Shown piece after piece: positions 15,738 through 22,362 of a stretch of 33,582 nucleotides of DNA. This stretch comes from a virus. Every line of letters begins with the position of its first letter. Position 1 is the stretch's first letter. The position numbers were made by a program, and so were the translations under genes. The notes below the pieces were generated by a model, which was not told where the DNA came from, made no database searches, and worked only from the letters and a program-made list of their open reading frames with translations. The stretch covers positions 1 through 33,582 of the IMG/VR virus record IMGVR_UViG_3300044993_000234. The stretch is one strand, 5' to 3'.

Positions 15738-16372
15738 CAGCCCTCGCCCCCTCTGTTTTTCACCGCAATAGCCTGATCTACATTCAGCTTTTCTATGCGA
15801 CGATTGAAAGCGAGCCGATTGTCAGCAGATCGCATGTCGTCTTGAAGGTACGTGACGCGCCCGGCTTCAATCTGCGGCAAGAAGATCAGCTCATCGAATG
15901 CAACATGCCTGCTCCCGCCACAATCAAGCCAATCCGTTGGCAGCCATTCCGCCGAAGTTGGCAGCAGTAATAATGGCGTCGATGCAACACGGCAGAAAAG
16001 AACCGGCTCATCGGCGCGCAGATCGCACCATGGTACATCATCAAGCCGGCTCGAAACGTCCCAATCGGACCACCCCCACCATGTCGCACCGGCCACATGC
16101 TCAGGCCACATCGCAGCGTAAGCCGGCCGCAGATCGCAAAGCTGGTGCCCTAGTTTTAGATCAAATCGTCGCCCGGTTACCATTTGTGCGCGCTGAGCAA
16201 TACTCTCTCTGTCAGTCTCTATCCATATCAGGTTTTTCTCCTCGATCGGCGCTGGCTGGTCAGAGTGCACAACCCAGGTGACGCAACGGCCATGGCGCAC
16301 TGACTCGAAGAACCAATGTGCATACCAAGGCAAAACACCTAGCCATGGCGCAAAAATAACGGCGCTCATCAT
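15737..16372 (-). CDS. Glycosyltransferase-like protein, DUF6625-type
   Basis: A 211-aa protein. FAPWLGVLPWYAHWFFES (residues 7-24), LCDLRPAYAAMWPE (78-91) and WWGWSDWDV (98-106) follow the order and spacing of DUF6625 proteins. In those, PYFGxLPxYF, LCDFKPAYG and a DxD within FWGHCDLDV mark a nucleotide-sugar transferase fold encoded in polysaccharide loci. Here SDWDV supplies the DxD-like pair. In a phage it could modify host surface glycans or virion proteins. It lies unexpectedly between a fibre protein and terS. The assignment rests on motif memory; activity is inferred. Confidence 0.6.
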   Translation of the reverse strand: MMSAVIFAPWLGVLPWYAHWFFESVRHGRCVTWVVHSDQPAPIEEKNLIWIETDRESIAQRAQMVTGRRFDLKLGHQLCDLRPAYAAMWPEHVAGATWWGWSDWDVSSRLDDVPWCDLRADEPVLFCRVASTPLLLLPTSAEWLPTDWLDCGGSRHVAFDELIFLPQIEAGRVTYLQDDMRSADNRLAFNRRIEKLNVDQAIAVKNRGGEG

Positions 16373-17190
16373 CCAGCCTCAACCACCGCCGTTATGGTAA
16401 AGCTCTCGCCGGCCAATAGGTAAGCCGGCACGTCCATTCCGAATGCCCAATATTTCCACGTCGGAAGCGCAGGCAAAACACCAAACCCAATCGCGTCATT
16501 TGCAGTGAATGAGCCACCAGCGGAGACGGTATCACTGAACGCATAGGCGATTGATATGAGCGAGCTTTGTTCCAGCTCATCGAACTCGTCATATCGCATG
16601 AAAACCAAGGCGCTCCCGAGAGTTCCGCCATACTCCATGTGCACGTCCAGGGAAATGCCATGATTGGCCGGTGGTGGCGCCCAATTCAGCGACCCAAGAA
16701 TCTGGGTGTATCCGTCCTCGTTAACGCCAGCGCCATACGTGTAGCCGCTTGTTACAAAACCAGTCGCAACAAATTCTAGCGATGATGGGTCTGGCGGCGG
16801 TGGCGGCGGTGGCGGTGGCGGTGGTGGTGGTGGCGGTAGCACCGCATCAATCACCGCATCCTCATAAACCGTCCGCACCAACATAGACCGAGACAACGTG
16901 CGGCCTCTATTGGTAGAAATCGCCATGCTGACGCGCGCAATACCAGTGCTCTGCGCGCCGCTCAACGTGAATGACAGATATTTTCCAGAAAATTCGACAT
17001 TTGTGACCGTGACGCCACGCCCTGAGACGCTCGCCGCGTTTATGACCTCGTTAGGCGTCTCGCGAGTGCGCAGCAGCCGCACCCAATTGATCGTCACATC
17101 AACCTGATCGCCGCGATGAACAGCAACCGGAAACGTCGGCCGTGGCTGGTAGTGTGAAAGCGTGAAGATTCGACCGCGCGGCAGTGCCAT
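16369..17190 (-). CDS. Fibre-type protein with polyproline linker
   Basis: A 273-aa protein. Residues about 20-120 form a beta domain (DVTINWVRLLRT, VTNVEFSGKYLSFTLSGA, STNRGRTLSRSMLVRTV) of the type found as N-terminal modules in phage fibre proteins. A run of about fifteen prolines then leads into a C-terminal domain of about 130 residues, beta-rich and aromatic (LEFVATGFVTSGYTYG, ISLDVHMEYGG, PTWKYWAFGMDVPAYLLAG). The polyproline stretch would be a rigid spacer. The ATG at 17190 is preferred over a TTG at 17208. Confidence 0.6.
   Translation of the reverse strand: MALPRGRIFTLSHYQPRPTFPVAVHRGDQVDVTINWVRLLRTRETPNEVINAASVSGRGVTVTNVEFSGKYLSFTLSGAQSTGIARVSMAISTNRGRTLSRSMLVRTVYEDAVIDAVLPPPPPPPPPPPPPPPDPSSLEFVATGFVTSGYTYGAGVNEDGYTQILGSLNWAPPPANHGISLDVHMEYGGTLGSALVFMRYDEFDELEQSSLISIAYAFSDTVSAGGSFTANDAIGFGVLPALPTWKYWAFGMDVPAYLLAGESFTITAVVEAG
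16792..16839. repeat. GGC/GGT trinucleotide tract encoding polyproline
   Basis: An imperfect (GGY)n microsatellite on the plus strand codes for the proline run on the minus strand. Such tracts change length by slippage, and the linker could vary between isolates. Confidence 0.8.
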
Positions 17191-17194
17191 AGCG

Positions 17195-17494
17195 TCACAT
17201 CTCGTCAAGGTTGAATGCGCGCAAACCTACTGCGCCGGTGGTTACCCCTTTATTCCAACGGTAGCGGCCCGGGGCCTTGATAACCAGCCCGGTGCATTCC
17301 GCCGACAGCGTGATAGGCTCGCCAGTCGTGCCGTCGATATGATCCTGCCATGTCGTGTCAGTGGCGCCCTGCTCCTGTAGCGTCACGGAATCTGCGCCTG
17401 AATGCCCGAAAATGTGGAATTTGCGCGGCCCGGTTCTGACCTCAAATTCGTAAACCCACGCACCCGTCGTGCCGGCCTGAACAATCGTGCTCAT
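17195..17494 (-). CDS. Small structural protein
   Basis: A 99-aa beta-rich protein (TGAWVYEFEVRTGPRKFHIFG, ADSVTLQEQG, CTGLVIKAPGRYRWNKG) between the repeat protein and the polyproline protein. Its stop lies at the start of the downstream gene (ATGTGA context) and its start overlaps the upstream stop. Small all-beta proteins with this RYR motif occur in tail-tip or fibre clusters; no family name recognised. Confidence 0.6.
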   Translation of the reverse strand: MSTIVQAGTTGAWVYEFEVRTGPRKFHIFGHSGADSVTLQEQGATDTTWQDHIDGTTGEPITLSAECTGLVIKAPGRYRWNKGVTTGAVGLRAFNLDEM

Positions 17495-19131
17495 GCGACA
17501 ATCCTCTCAACAATCGATTCAGAGACGCCAGAAGCCACGCCGCCGCGATCGGCACCGGTAACGGGGGGCTCGCCGCTGTAGCGCAACCTGGCGCGCAATC
17601 CGCTGATCCTGAAGCGCCCAGGCTCAGCTCTGAGCACGCGATCGCGCGACAGATCGACATCGCTCCCACCCATTCTAATATCGCCCGCGTCTGCTCGCAG
17701 TCTACGAATAACGCGCAAGGCGACACCAGCGCCAGAGAACACAAAAGCGCCGGAATCAGCGCCAAGCGTGGTCGTAGTGTTGGCAACCAGATTGAGCGCC
17801 ATGCCATTGATGCGGTAGTCGCCCGGCTCAACGCGGAGGCGACGCGCGGCCAGTGGCTCAACCTCAGCGCCAGTGAAGCCAAGCGCGCCGGCATCAACAT
17901 TGATGCGCCTCGACGCACGCAGCGACACCGTGCCGCCGCTGAATCGCAGCTCGCCGGCATCTACGTCTAGCATCTGGTCGCCGGTCACAGAGAATGTGAT
18001 CTCGCCGCCGACAAACCGGAAATCCCCCGCATCAGCGCCTATTTGACGCGACGCGCCGAAATTCAGCGCGCCCCCAGCGAAGCGAAAAACGCCCGTATCG
18101 GCGCCGAGTCGATAGCCAATCGAGAAGCCAACCGCCGCGCCCTGAAATCGGAACTCAGCCGCATCAATGGCAACGCGGCGATCGACCTCTAGCGACACGG
18201 CGCCGCCGCCGAAACGGAACTGCCCTGCATCCGCTTGAACAACGCGGCGCAGTGGCAATCCGACTGCGCCCCCGCTGAATCTGTATTCGCCGGCGTCTAC
18301 TGACAGCCGGCGAGTGACATTCAGGGCGGCATCTGCCCCGGAGAATTGCAGGCCCCCGGCATCAGCAAAAATGCGGCGCTGAGCGCTGAGTCTGACTGCC
18401 GCACCTGAGAAGCGGAATTCGCCGGCATCTGCCCCCAGGAATATGTCGTCATTTGCCGCCGGCTGCAGCACCACGCCGAGCTGCGCCCAATACCCGAAGT
18501 CTGGATGGGTCCATCCCATCGCGACAGAGCCGGCAGCACTGGCCTCTCTCGTGGAGATGCCGCCGTTGTCGAAAAAGCTGCCATTGCCATACAGCTCGTT
18601 GACGCGCGCAATCTGCCCGGATTCTGTCGGCGACTGCGACGACGCCATGTTATAGACAACATCGAGCGCCCACTGCCCCGCTGCTGTTGCCGTCACCGAG
18701 AGCGACGGATCAGACCCGTAATCTCCGTCTGAATCCGCGTAGACCGGCGACCCCACATACGGCGCATTGAGATTGACGCCGAACAACGACACCGCGCCAC
18801 AACCGCCGCGAGCAATGTTGCCGGCCCATGTCACCGTTACGTTATTAGTGCCGACAGGCGGATTGCGCAGCTCCCACAACTGGACCGTCAGATAGCCGAT
18901 ATCTGAGTCTGTCGGCGCATGGCTGGCGACCAGTGAGAGCGGTGTCGAGCCATAAACGACCGACGTTGCGGCGCCACGCCCGACTGTCATGCTCGTATCG
19001 CGGACCATGATGCTTACGAGCAATATGCGGTTATTGCCGCTGCCGACAGTGTGCGACCATGTGCGAGAGGATTGCCCCGACAGCTCAGCGCTCGCGCTCG
19101 CAGCGTCGAATGTGATTTCACCTGCTGGCAT
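17491..19131 (-). CDS. Fibre-like protein with thirteen 22-residue repeats
   Basis: A 546-aa protein. Residues 1-230 form a beta-sandwich-like domain (LSGQSSRTWSHTVGSGNNRILLVSI, NNVTVTWAGNIARGGCGAVSLFG). From about residue 233 to 520 there are thirteen consecutive copies of a roughly 22-residue unit with consensus DAGxFRFxGxAVxLxxxRRxxA; two copies carry two extra residues. Each unit would give two strands, so a beta-solenoid or stacked-strand shaft is plausible. Related AGSFxLTGxxAxL repeats occur in other phage and prophage structural proteins, with little known about them. Location in the tail/fibre block points to a virion surface role. Confidence 0.7.
   Translation of the reverse strand: MPAGEITFDAASASAELSGQSSRTWSHTVGSGNNRILLVSIMVRDTSMTVGRGAATSVVYGSTPLSLVASHAPTDSDIGYLTVQLWELRNPPVGTNNVTVTWAGNIARGGCGAVSLFGVNLNAPYVGSPVYADSDGDYGSDPSLSVTATAAGQWALDVVYNMASSQSPTESGQIARVNELYGNGSFFDNGGISTREASAAGSVAMGWTHPDFGYWAQLGVVLQPAANDDIFLGADAGEFRFSGAAVRLSAQRRIFADAGGLQFSGADAALNVTRRLSVDAGEYRFSGGAVGLPLRRVVQADAGQFRFGGGAVSLEVDRRVAIDAAEFRFQGAAVGFSIGYRLGADTGVFRFAGGALNFGASRQIGADAGDFRFVGGEITFSVTGDQMLDVDAGELRFSGGTVSLRASRRINVDAGALGFTGAEVEPLAARRLRVEPGDYRINGMALNLVANTTTTLGADSGAFVFSGAGVALRVIRRLRADAGDIRMGGSDVDLSRDRVLRAEPGRFRISGLRARLRYSGEPPVTGADRGGVASGVSESIVERIVA
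17567..18434 (-). repeat. Thirteen 66-bp (22-codon) tandem units
   Basis: The units inside the fibre-like gene are well diverged in DNA but keep the protein pattern DAG-aromatic-RF-G-AV-L-RR. Units 7 and 10 have 24 codons. This points to old duplications held by selection, not recent slippage. Confidence 0.75.
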
Positions 19132-19237
19132 GATCAGCCACCACCAGATAATCGGCCGCGGTGACGTTGTTGGCGGAAGTCGAGATTACAGCGGTGCCGC
19201 CGTTAAAATTGATGATCGTGCGAGCGGTGATTGGCAT
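19118..19237 (-). CDS. Very small (39-aa) structural-operon protein
   Basis: It begins MPITARTIINFNGGTAVIST and ends ADYLVVADHASR. It fills the gap between the coiled-coil gene and the repeat protein and overlaps the latter start by 14 nt. There is no clear ribosome site, so it may be translated by coupling from the gene that ends 7 nt upstream. Beta-strand composition resembles neighbouring virion proteins. Below 60 codons and easily missed. Confidence 0.55.
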   Translation of the reverse strand: MPITARTIINFNGGTAVISTSANNVTAADYLVVADHASR

Positions 19238-19244
19238 CTCAGCA

Positions 19245-19496
19245 TCAGCCGATTGACCGTGCGCCCATTGCTCTAGCCAGTGCGCCGATCTGGTTGTCGA
19301 GCTCCATCATGCGCGGCATGTGTGCCTTGATTTGCGCTGATAGTGCGCGCTGCTCTTCGATCATCGGGTGCATCTGCCGTTGGAGCTCGTCATAGCGCTC
19401 ACGCAGAGGGCCTACGATCGCCTCGAGTTCAGCTTTTTGCTCGCGCAAGTGGTCGAAAAGCTCTTTGGTCTCGGGGAATTTCGATTCGGTTGTCAT
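19245..19496 (-). CDS. Small coiled-coil protein
   Basis: An 83-aa protein from MTTESKFPETKELFDHLREQ; GGAGG nine bases before the ATG at 19496 sets the start, and the ATG overlaps the previous stop as ATGA. Almost all of it is one heptad-patterned helix (KAELEAIVGPLRERYDELQRQM, IEEQRALSAQIKAHM). It could be a tail or fibre assembly chaperone or a trimeric stalk, which is inference. Confidence 0.65.
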   Translation of the reverse strand: MTTESKFPETKELFDHLREQKAELEAIVGPLRERYDELQRQMHPMIEEQRALSAQIKAHMPRMMELDNQIGALARAMGARSIG

Positions 19497-19927
19497 TGCT
19501 GCCATCCTCCGGTGAGGTACGCCTGTCCGCTCGTCGGATCGATCACGAACGACTCGCCGTTTTGTAGCGTGATGCTGCTGCCGTAATCCCAATACTGGAT
19601 TAACGGATCAGCTGGCGATGTCGGCGTATCGTTGTACATGACGACATATCGAAACGGGCCTATCGTGCCGCCGCTGGCGGTAATGGTTACGTCAGCGGCC
19701 TCAAGCGTGTAGTTACCGCCTGTCTGCGATGAACTGCTGACAGAAAGCGTGGGGCCGCCAGCGCTGTAGCCATTGCCGGCGCTGATCTCGGTCAGATCGC
19801 CGGCAACGGCATTAGTTTGGGCCGGAGCGGTGTTAGTTAGCAAAATTCTCAGAGTATGAGAACCGAGATTGTGCACCCCCTCGAAGACGTGCTCAGCGAA
19901 CGGGAAAAACGGAACGGATGCGGCCAT
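19493..19927 (-). CDS. Phage tail/structural protein, conserved beta family
   Basis: A 144-aa protein with HNLGSHTLRILLTNTAPAQTN, DLTEISAGNGYSAGG, DVTITASGGTIGPFRYVVMYND and YWDYGSSITLQNGESF. This block is a widely occurring small phage structural family of unproven role. AGGAG sits eight bases before the ATG. It leads the tail-fibre subcluster downstream of the lysis genes. Confidence 0.72.
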   Translation of the reverse strand: MAASVPFFPFAEHVFEGVHNLGSHTLRILLTNTAPAQTNAVAGDLTEISAGNGYSAGGPTLSVSSSSQTGGNYTLEAADVTITASGGTIGPFRYVVMYNDTPTSPADPLIQYWDYGSSITLQNGESFVIDPTSGQAYLTGGWQQ

Positions 19928-19957
19928 TTTGCTATCTCCTGCAGAAAATCAGCCGGA

Positions 19958-20299
19958 TTATTGGGAAGCGGCAATACCAACGCCGCTCGGTGGCTGGGGG
20001 CGGCAGGCACTCGCTACCGGGACGACGCTCGCCGTGTTCGACGGATTGCTCTCAAAATCACCAATCGATGCCGTGACGTGATAGGTGCGCGCGGTGCAGC
20101 TAGGCACCGTGTATCGCGTCTCAGCACCGCTGAGAGTAGCCAGCCGATCAGCGCCGCTGTAGACCGTGATTGCGGTCAGCTCACCGGCAGCGATCGGCTC
20201 GCCGTTGGCCTTGGTGGTCGGCAACGTCCAGATCAGCTCCGCAGCGCCGGCAGACGCCGCGACCGCCATCATCATCAATCCCACCAGCATGTTTCGCAT
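19958..20299 (-). CDS. Secreted FN3-like small protein
   Basis: A 113-aa protein from MRNMLVGLMMMAVAASAGAA, a clear Sec signal peptide with likely cleavage after AGAA. The mature part (ELIWTLPTTKANGEPIAAGEL, AITVYSGADRLATLSG, CTARTYHVTASIGDFESNPSNTASV) has the pattern of one fibronectin type III domain. GAGG nine bases upstream supports the ATG at 20299. It begins 119 nt inside the preceding gene in another frame. An exported FN3 protein next to lysis genes may act in the periplasm or at the surface. Confidence 0.65.
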   Translation of the reverse strand: MRNMLVGLMMMAVAASAGAAELIWTLPTTKANGEPIAAGELTAITVYSGADRLATLSGAETRYTVPSCTARTYHVTASIGDFESNPSNTASVVPVASACRPQPPSGVGIAASQ

Positions 20300-20408
20300 T
20301 TCGTAGCGCCTCATCAGTTCGTTTGCGTTTCAGCTCATCGATCTCAGCAGCCATGCCGCCGAGAACTCTCCGTGTCGCGGCGTGCGACCTGTCCGTTTTC
20401 CGGCTCAT
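20181..20408 (-). CDS. Small protein overlapping the FN3 gene
   Basis: A 75-aa frame. Its ATG overlaps the upstream stop as ATGA, and residues 1-37 (MSRKTDRSHAATRRVLGG, MAAEIDELKRKRTDEAL) look like a normal helical protein. The rest shares DNA with the signal peptide of the FN3 protein, and its CRRC may be an accident of that overlap. A nested Rz/Rz1-like layout was considered, but there is no membrane anchor here. Confidence 0.45.
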   Translation of the reverse strand: MSRKTDRSHAATRRVLGGMAAEIDELKRKRTDEALRNAKHAGGIDDDGGRGVCRRCGADLDVADHQGQRRADRCR

Positions 20409-20632
20409 TGCCCGCTGTTTTTTCTCGCAGCAATCGCGCTATCGAGTTCGGTTAGCGCCTGATTTGCTCCCGCGGCCAGCTGCTCGATCTCTGCGTCAGT
20501 GATATCGCGGCCCTCGGCGCGAGCGCGGCTGAGCAGTGCGCCGAGCTGCTGAAATTCGATCCCCGCCATCTGCGCGACGTAGAGCGCGTCAATGGCGAGG
20601 CGGATAATCTGTGCGGTTTGTGCAGCGCTCAT
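20405..20632 (-). CDS. Small helical phage protein
   Basis: A 75-aa helical protein (AQTAQIIRLAIDALYVAQMAGIEFQQLGALL, EGRDITDAEIEQLAAGAN). The motif EGRDITDAEI recurs in small proteins coded next to phage holins; function unknown. ATGA overlap with the upstream lysis gene and with the next gene shows translational coupling. Confidence 0.6.
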   Translation of the reverse strand: MSAAQTAQIIRLAIDALYVAQMAGIEFQQLGALLSRARAEGRDITDAEIEQLAAGANQALTELDSAIAARKNSGQ

Positions 20633-21213
20633 CGCGGCTCAGCTCCCATCAGCAAAATACTCTCGACGACTGTCAGCAATGCGGCGGCTCGGTGCAGATT
20701 TGAATCTGCCGACTGGCCGGCTGCGATCAGTTGTCGCGCGGCCTCCAGTGCGGCGAGCGATTGCGACAGTGCGTCGCGCGCCTGCTCAGCCTGATCGACA
20801 GTGATCGATCCGCTGACGGTGGCAGCGGTGACCGATCTCGCCAGCGCAGTGTGAGCGGTGTAGCCAAGGGCCAGCGCCTCGCGCGCGGTTTGTGGTTGCG
20901 CGCCGTGCGTGCTGCAGCCCGGCAGCGCGCCAACAGACGCGGCGAGCAGCAACACGCCAGCCAACGCGCAGCACAGCGATGGCCTGACATACCCGCCCTC
21001 ATTGCGTTTCATGGCGGCCTGAATCTCGTCCTCGGCCAGCGTCTTTTGCCCGCGAAACATCACGATCGCCATGTTGATCACGGTGCCGATAGCGCCGAGA
21101 CCTGCAACAATTTGCGCCTGCGTTTCAGGGTCGACAGAAATCCCGAACATGCCGAGCGCCAGAACGACGATCCCGACGATGTTTGCGATGATGATTTTTG
21201 ATTGTGTGGTCAT
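20629..21213 (-). CDS. Holin-like membrane domain fused to a lipoprotein
   Basis: A 194-aa protein with two parts that are usually separate. Residues 7-53 carry two membrane segments (KIIIANIVGIVVLALGMFGI and IVAGLGAIGTVINMAIVMF) like small phage holins. From M68 the sequence looks like an independent lipoprotein: MKRN, a hydrophobic segment, then the lipobox LPGC with C100, and an Ala-rich helical domain (AALEAARQLIAAGQSADS). An in-frame ATG at 21012 has AGG five bases upstream and could give the lipoprotein alone. Position after the endolysin supports a lysis or spanin-like role. Confidence 0.6.
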   Translation of the reverse strand: MTTQSKIIIANIVGIVVLALGMFGISVDPETQAQIVAGLGAIGTVINMAIVMFRGQKTLAEDEIQAAMKRNEGGYVRPSLCCALAGVLLLAASVGALPGCSTHGAQPQTAREALALGYTAHTALARSVTAATVSGSITVDQAEQARDALSQSLAALEAARQLIAAGQSADSNLHRAAALLTVVESILLMGAEPR

Positions 21214-21570
21214 TTACGATCTCCAGCGCGATGGCGTTGCGCGCGTGTCGATGTGCACGAATGTCGAGTAACGGCCAATGCCGTAGCGGTCTGGGAATGT
21301 CTGTTCGAGATAATTGGCAACGGCCGTTGGAGACATGCCGCGCACGGTGATGTCCGCAGCGCGACCGATCAAATGCTGCGATTTCGGGGAGCCGCCGATT
21401 TTCGCGTTGTATTTCGCGCAGCGGCAGGCGGAATTGATCGTTACCGGGAGTCCATAGAACTGGCGAACCGCCTCAAGCGCCTCCAACAGCTGAACATCAA
21501 CTGTATCGAAGCCGCAGCCGCATTTGCATGCGAACTCGCTGCGGGAGAAATGCGCTGACAGATCGCCCAT
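21214..21570 (-). CDS. Endolysin, peptidase M15 family
   Basis: A 118-aa zinc peptidase that would cut cross-links in peptidoglycan. SQHLIGRAADI (residues 65-74) gives the SxHxxGxAxD signature with H66 and D73, and FVHID (104-108) supplies the third zinc ligand H106. FYGLPVTINSACRC is the usual core helix-strand. It resembles the M15A group of compact phage endolysins. There is no signal peptide, so it needs the adjacent holin. TAATG overlap with the holin gene. Confidence 0.88.
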   Translation of the reverse strand: MGDLSAHFSRSEFACKCGCGFDTVDVQLLEALEAVRQFYGLPVTINSACRCAKYNAKIGGSPKSQHLIGRAADITVRGMSPTAVANYLEQTFPDRYGIGRYSTFVHIDTRATPSRWRS

Positions 21571-21842
21571 TACAGGTCACTCCGCCGCAATGATTCAAAC
21601 CCCTGGCGCGCCGCGATGCGTCGAATCTGGTGCCGGTGATAAATCCCGTAGAGCGCCGATATGACGGTGACGCCGGCCGTCAACAGCATAGCCAGCACCG
21701 TGAGCCCGGACTGATTGGCGCTGAGCCAGTTTAACGCCGCAGCGATCCCGGTGGCGACAGCGCCGCCGTAGGTTCCGGCATTGGTGATCTGGTCAATGCG
21801 TGCAGTCATTTGGTCAACCGGGATATCTGTCAGGCCTGGCAT
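21570..21842 (-). CDS. Holin
   Basis: A 90-aa protein with hydrophobic segments at about residues 24-39 and 44-65 (SGLTVLAMLLTAGVTVISALYG) and a basic C-terminus (HRHQIRRIAARQG). Size and layout resemble HP1-type holins. AAGGGG five bases before the ATG at 21842. It is the first gene of the long leftward lysis-structural operon. Confidence 0.72.
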   Translation of the reverse strand: MPGLTDIPVDQMTARIDQITNAGTYGGAVATGIAAALNWLSANQSGLTVLAMLLTAGVTVISALYGIYHRHQIRRIAARQGFESLRRSDL

Positions 21843-21853
21843 CACAGCCCCTT

Positions 21854-21867
21854 ATCGAAATTTCGAT
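21854..21867. promoter_or_regulatory. 14-bp perfect palindrome before the holin
   Basis: ATCGAAATTTCGAT lies 12 nt upstream of the holin start, at the ribosome-site edge. It could be a protein-binding site or a small RNA hairpin that limits holin translation. Confidence 0.4.
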
Positions 21868-21881
21868 GCCTTTTTGGCGCC

Positions 21882-21911
21882 GTTATCGCTTTTGGTGCAC
21901 TTAGCTAACAA
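21882..21911 (-). promoter_or_regulatory. Candidate leftward lysis/late promoter
   Basis: On the minus strand TTGTTA and GATAAC are 18 bp apart (4 of 6 matches each to the sigma-70 boxes), with the implied start near 21875, ahead of the holin. The phased 17-bp site at 21923-21939 lies just upstream. Confidence 0.35.
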
Positions 21912-21922
21912 GTCTCGTGGCA

Positions 21923-21939
21923 TTGGCAAATTTTGTCAA
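21923..21939. promoter_or_regulatory. Single 17-bp TTGACA-N5-TGCCAA site upstream of lysis genes
   Basis: Minus strand TTGACAAAATTTGCCAA differs from the middle site of the array upstream of the scaffold gene (TTGACAAAAATTGTCAA) at two of 17 positions. The shared sequence before two leftward late blocks suggests one regulator or promoter type for both. A further TTGACG follows 11 nt upstream on the same strand. Confidence 0.5.
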
Positions 21940-22077
21940 CTGGGCGTCAACAGATTGGCGCTGACCGGCTGCGCTGGCCGCAGCTTAGCGGGCTGCCCGA
22001 CAGATAGTGTTGGAACCCGATGAGCCGCAGGGTGACTACTAGACTACTAAATAATCCGACGAACGGTCATTCCCCCC

Positions 22078-22105
22078 TTGCAATAGCACGCATTGCGTGT
22101 ATACT
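22078..22105 (+). promoter_or_regulatory. Sigma-70-like promoter of the rightward island
   Basis: TTGCAA (22078-22083), 16-bp spacer, TATACT (22100-22105, 5 of 6). The transcript would start near 22112 and read the two small rightward genes. The 328-nt gap 21846-22173 holds this promoter, the inverted repeats and the leftward signals, and I see no gene in it. Confidence 0.65.
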
Positions 22106-22132
22106 GTACCCATGCAATCGAGATTGATTGCA
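22080..22132. promoter_or_regulatory. Two related inverted repeats over the promoter
   Basis: IR1 is GCAAT-N7-ATTGC (22080-22096), between the -35 and -10 boxes. IR2 is TGCAATC-N6-GATTGCA (22113-22132), at the transcription start. Both use the half-site GCAAT/ATTGC. This layout suits autorepression by a small HTH dimer, most simply the one coded at 22352-22564. Confidence 0.6.
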
Positions 22133-22173
22133 ACCGCCCCGGCGGGACCGGGATTCCTGATAGGAGCAACATC

Positions 22174-22362
22174 ATGGCCAAATTCACCACCATCGCTGAT
22201 GCCATAAACCATGTGGCAGAGGTGACCAACCTCACCACGGAAGGAGCAGTCTGGGTATATGAGAACAGTGACTGCCCCAGATGGGATGAAGAAAAATTCG
22301 AAAAGTACGACTTCCTGGCGGACCCAAAAGTGGCCGCCATCCCAGCCGAATATGTTCTCTGA
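22174..22362 (+). CDS. Small acidic protein, candidate anti-CRISPR by context
   Basis: A 62-aa protein starting MAKFTTIADAINHVAEVTNL, with AGGAG about eight bases upstream. Acidic (WDEEKFEKYDFLADPK), no cysteine pair, no membrane segment and no known family. It is the first gene after the inverted-repeat promoter and overlaps the HTH gene by 11 nt. Small acidic protein plus autoregulating HTH protein is the acr-aca pattern. The function is inferred from architecture only, and it could be another kind of accessory protein. Confidence 0.6.
   Translation: MAKFTTIADAINHVAEVTNLTTEGAVWVYENSDCPRWDEEKFEKYDFLADPKVAAIPAEYVL

Noticed and set aside
17567-18434. Regular repeats as a CRISPR array
   Set aside because: Units are coding, diverged and without constant repeat and unique spacer pattern.
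21846-22173. tRNA or other structured RNA in the 328-nt gap
   Set aside because: No cloverleaf or acceptor CCA found; hairpins there are short operator-like palindromes.
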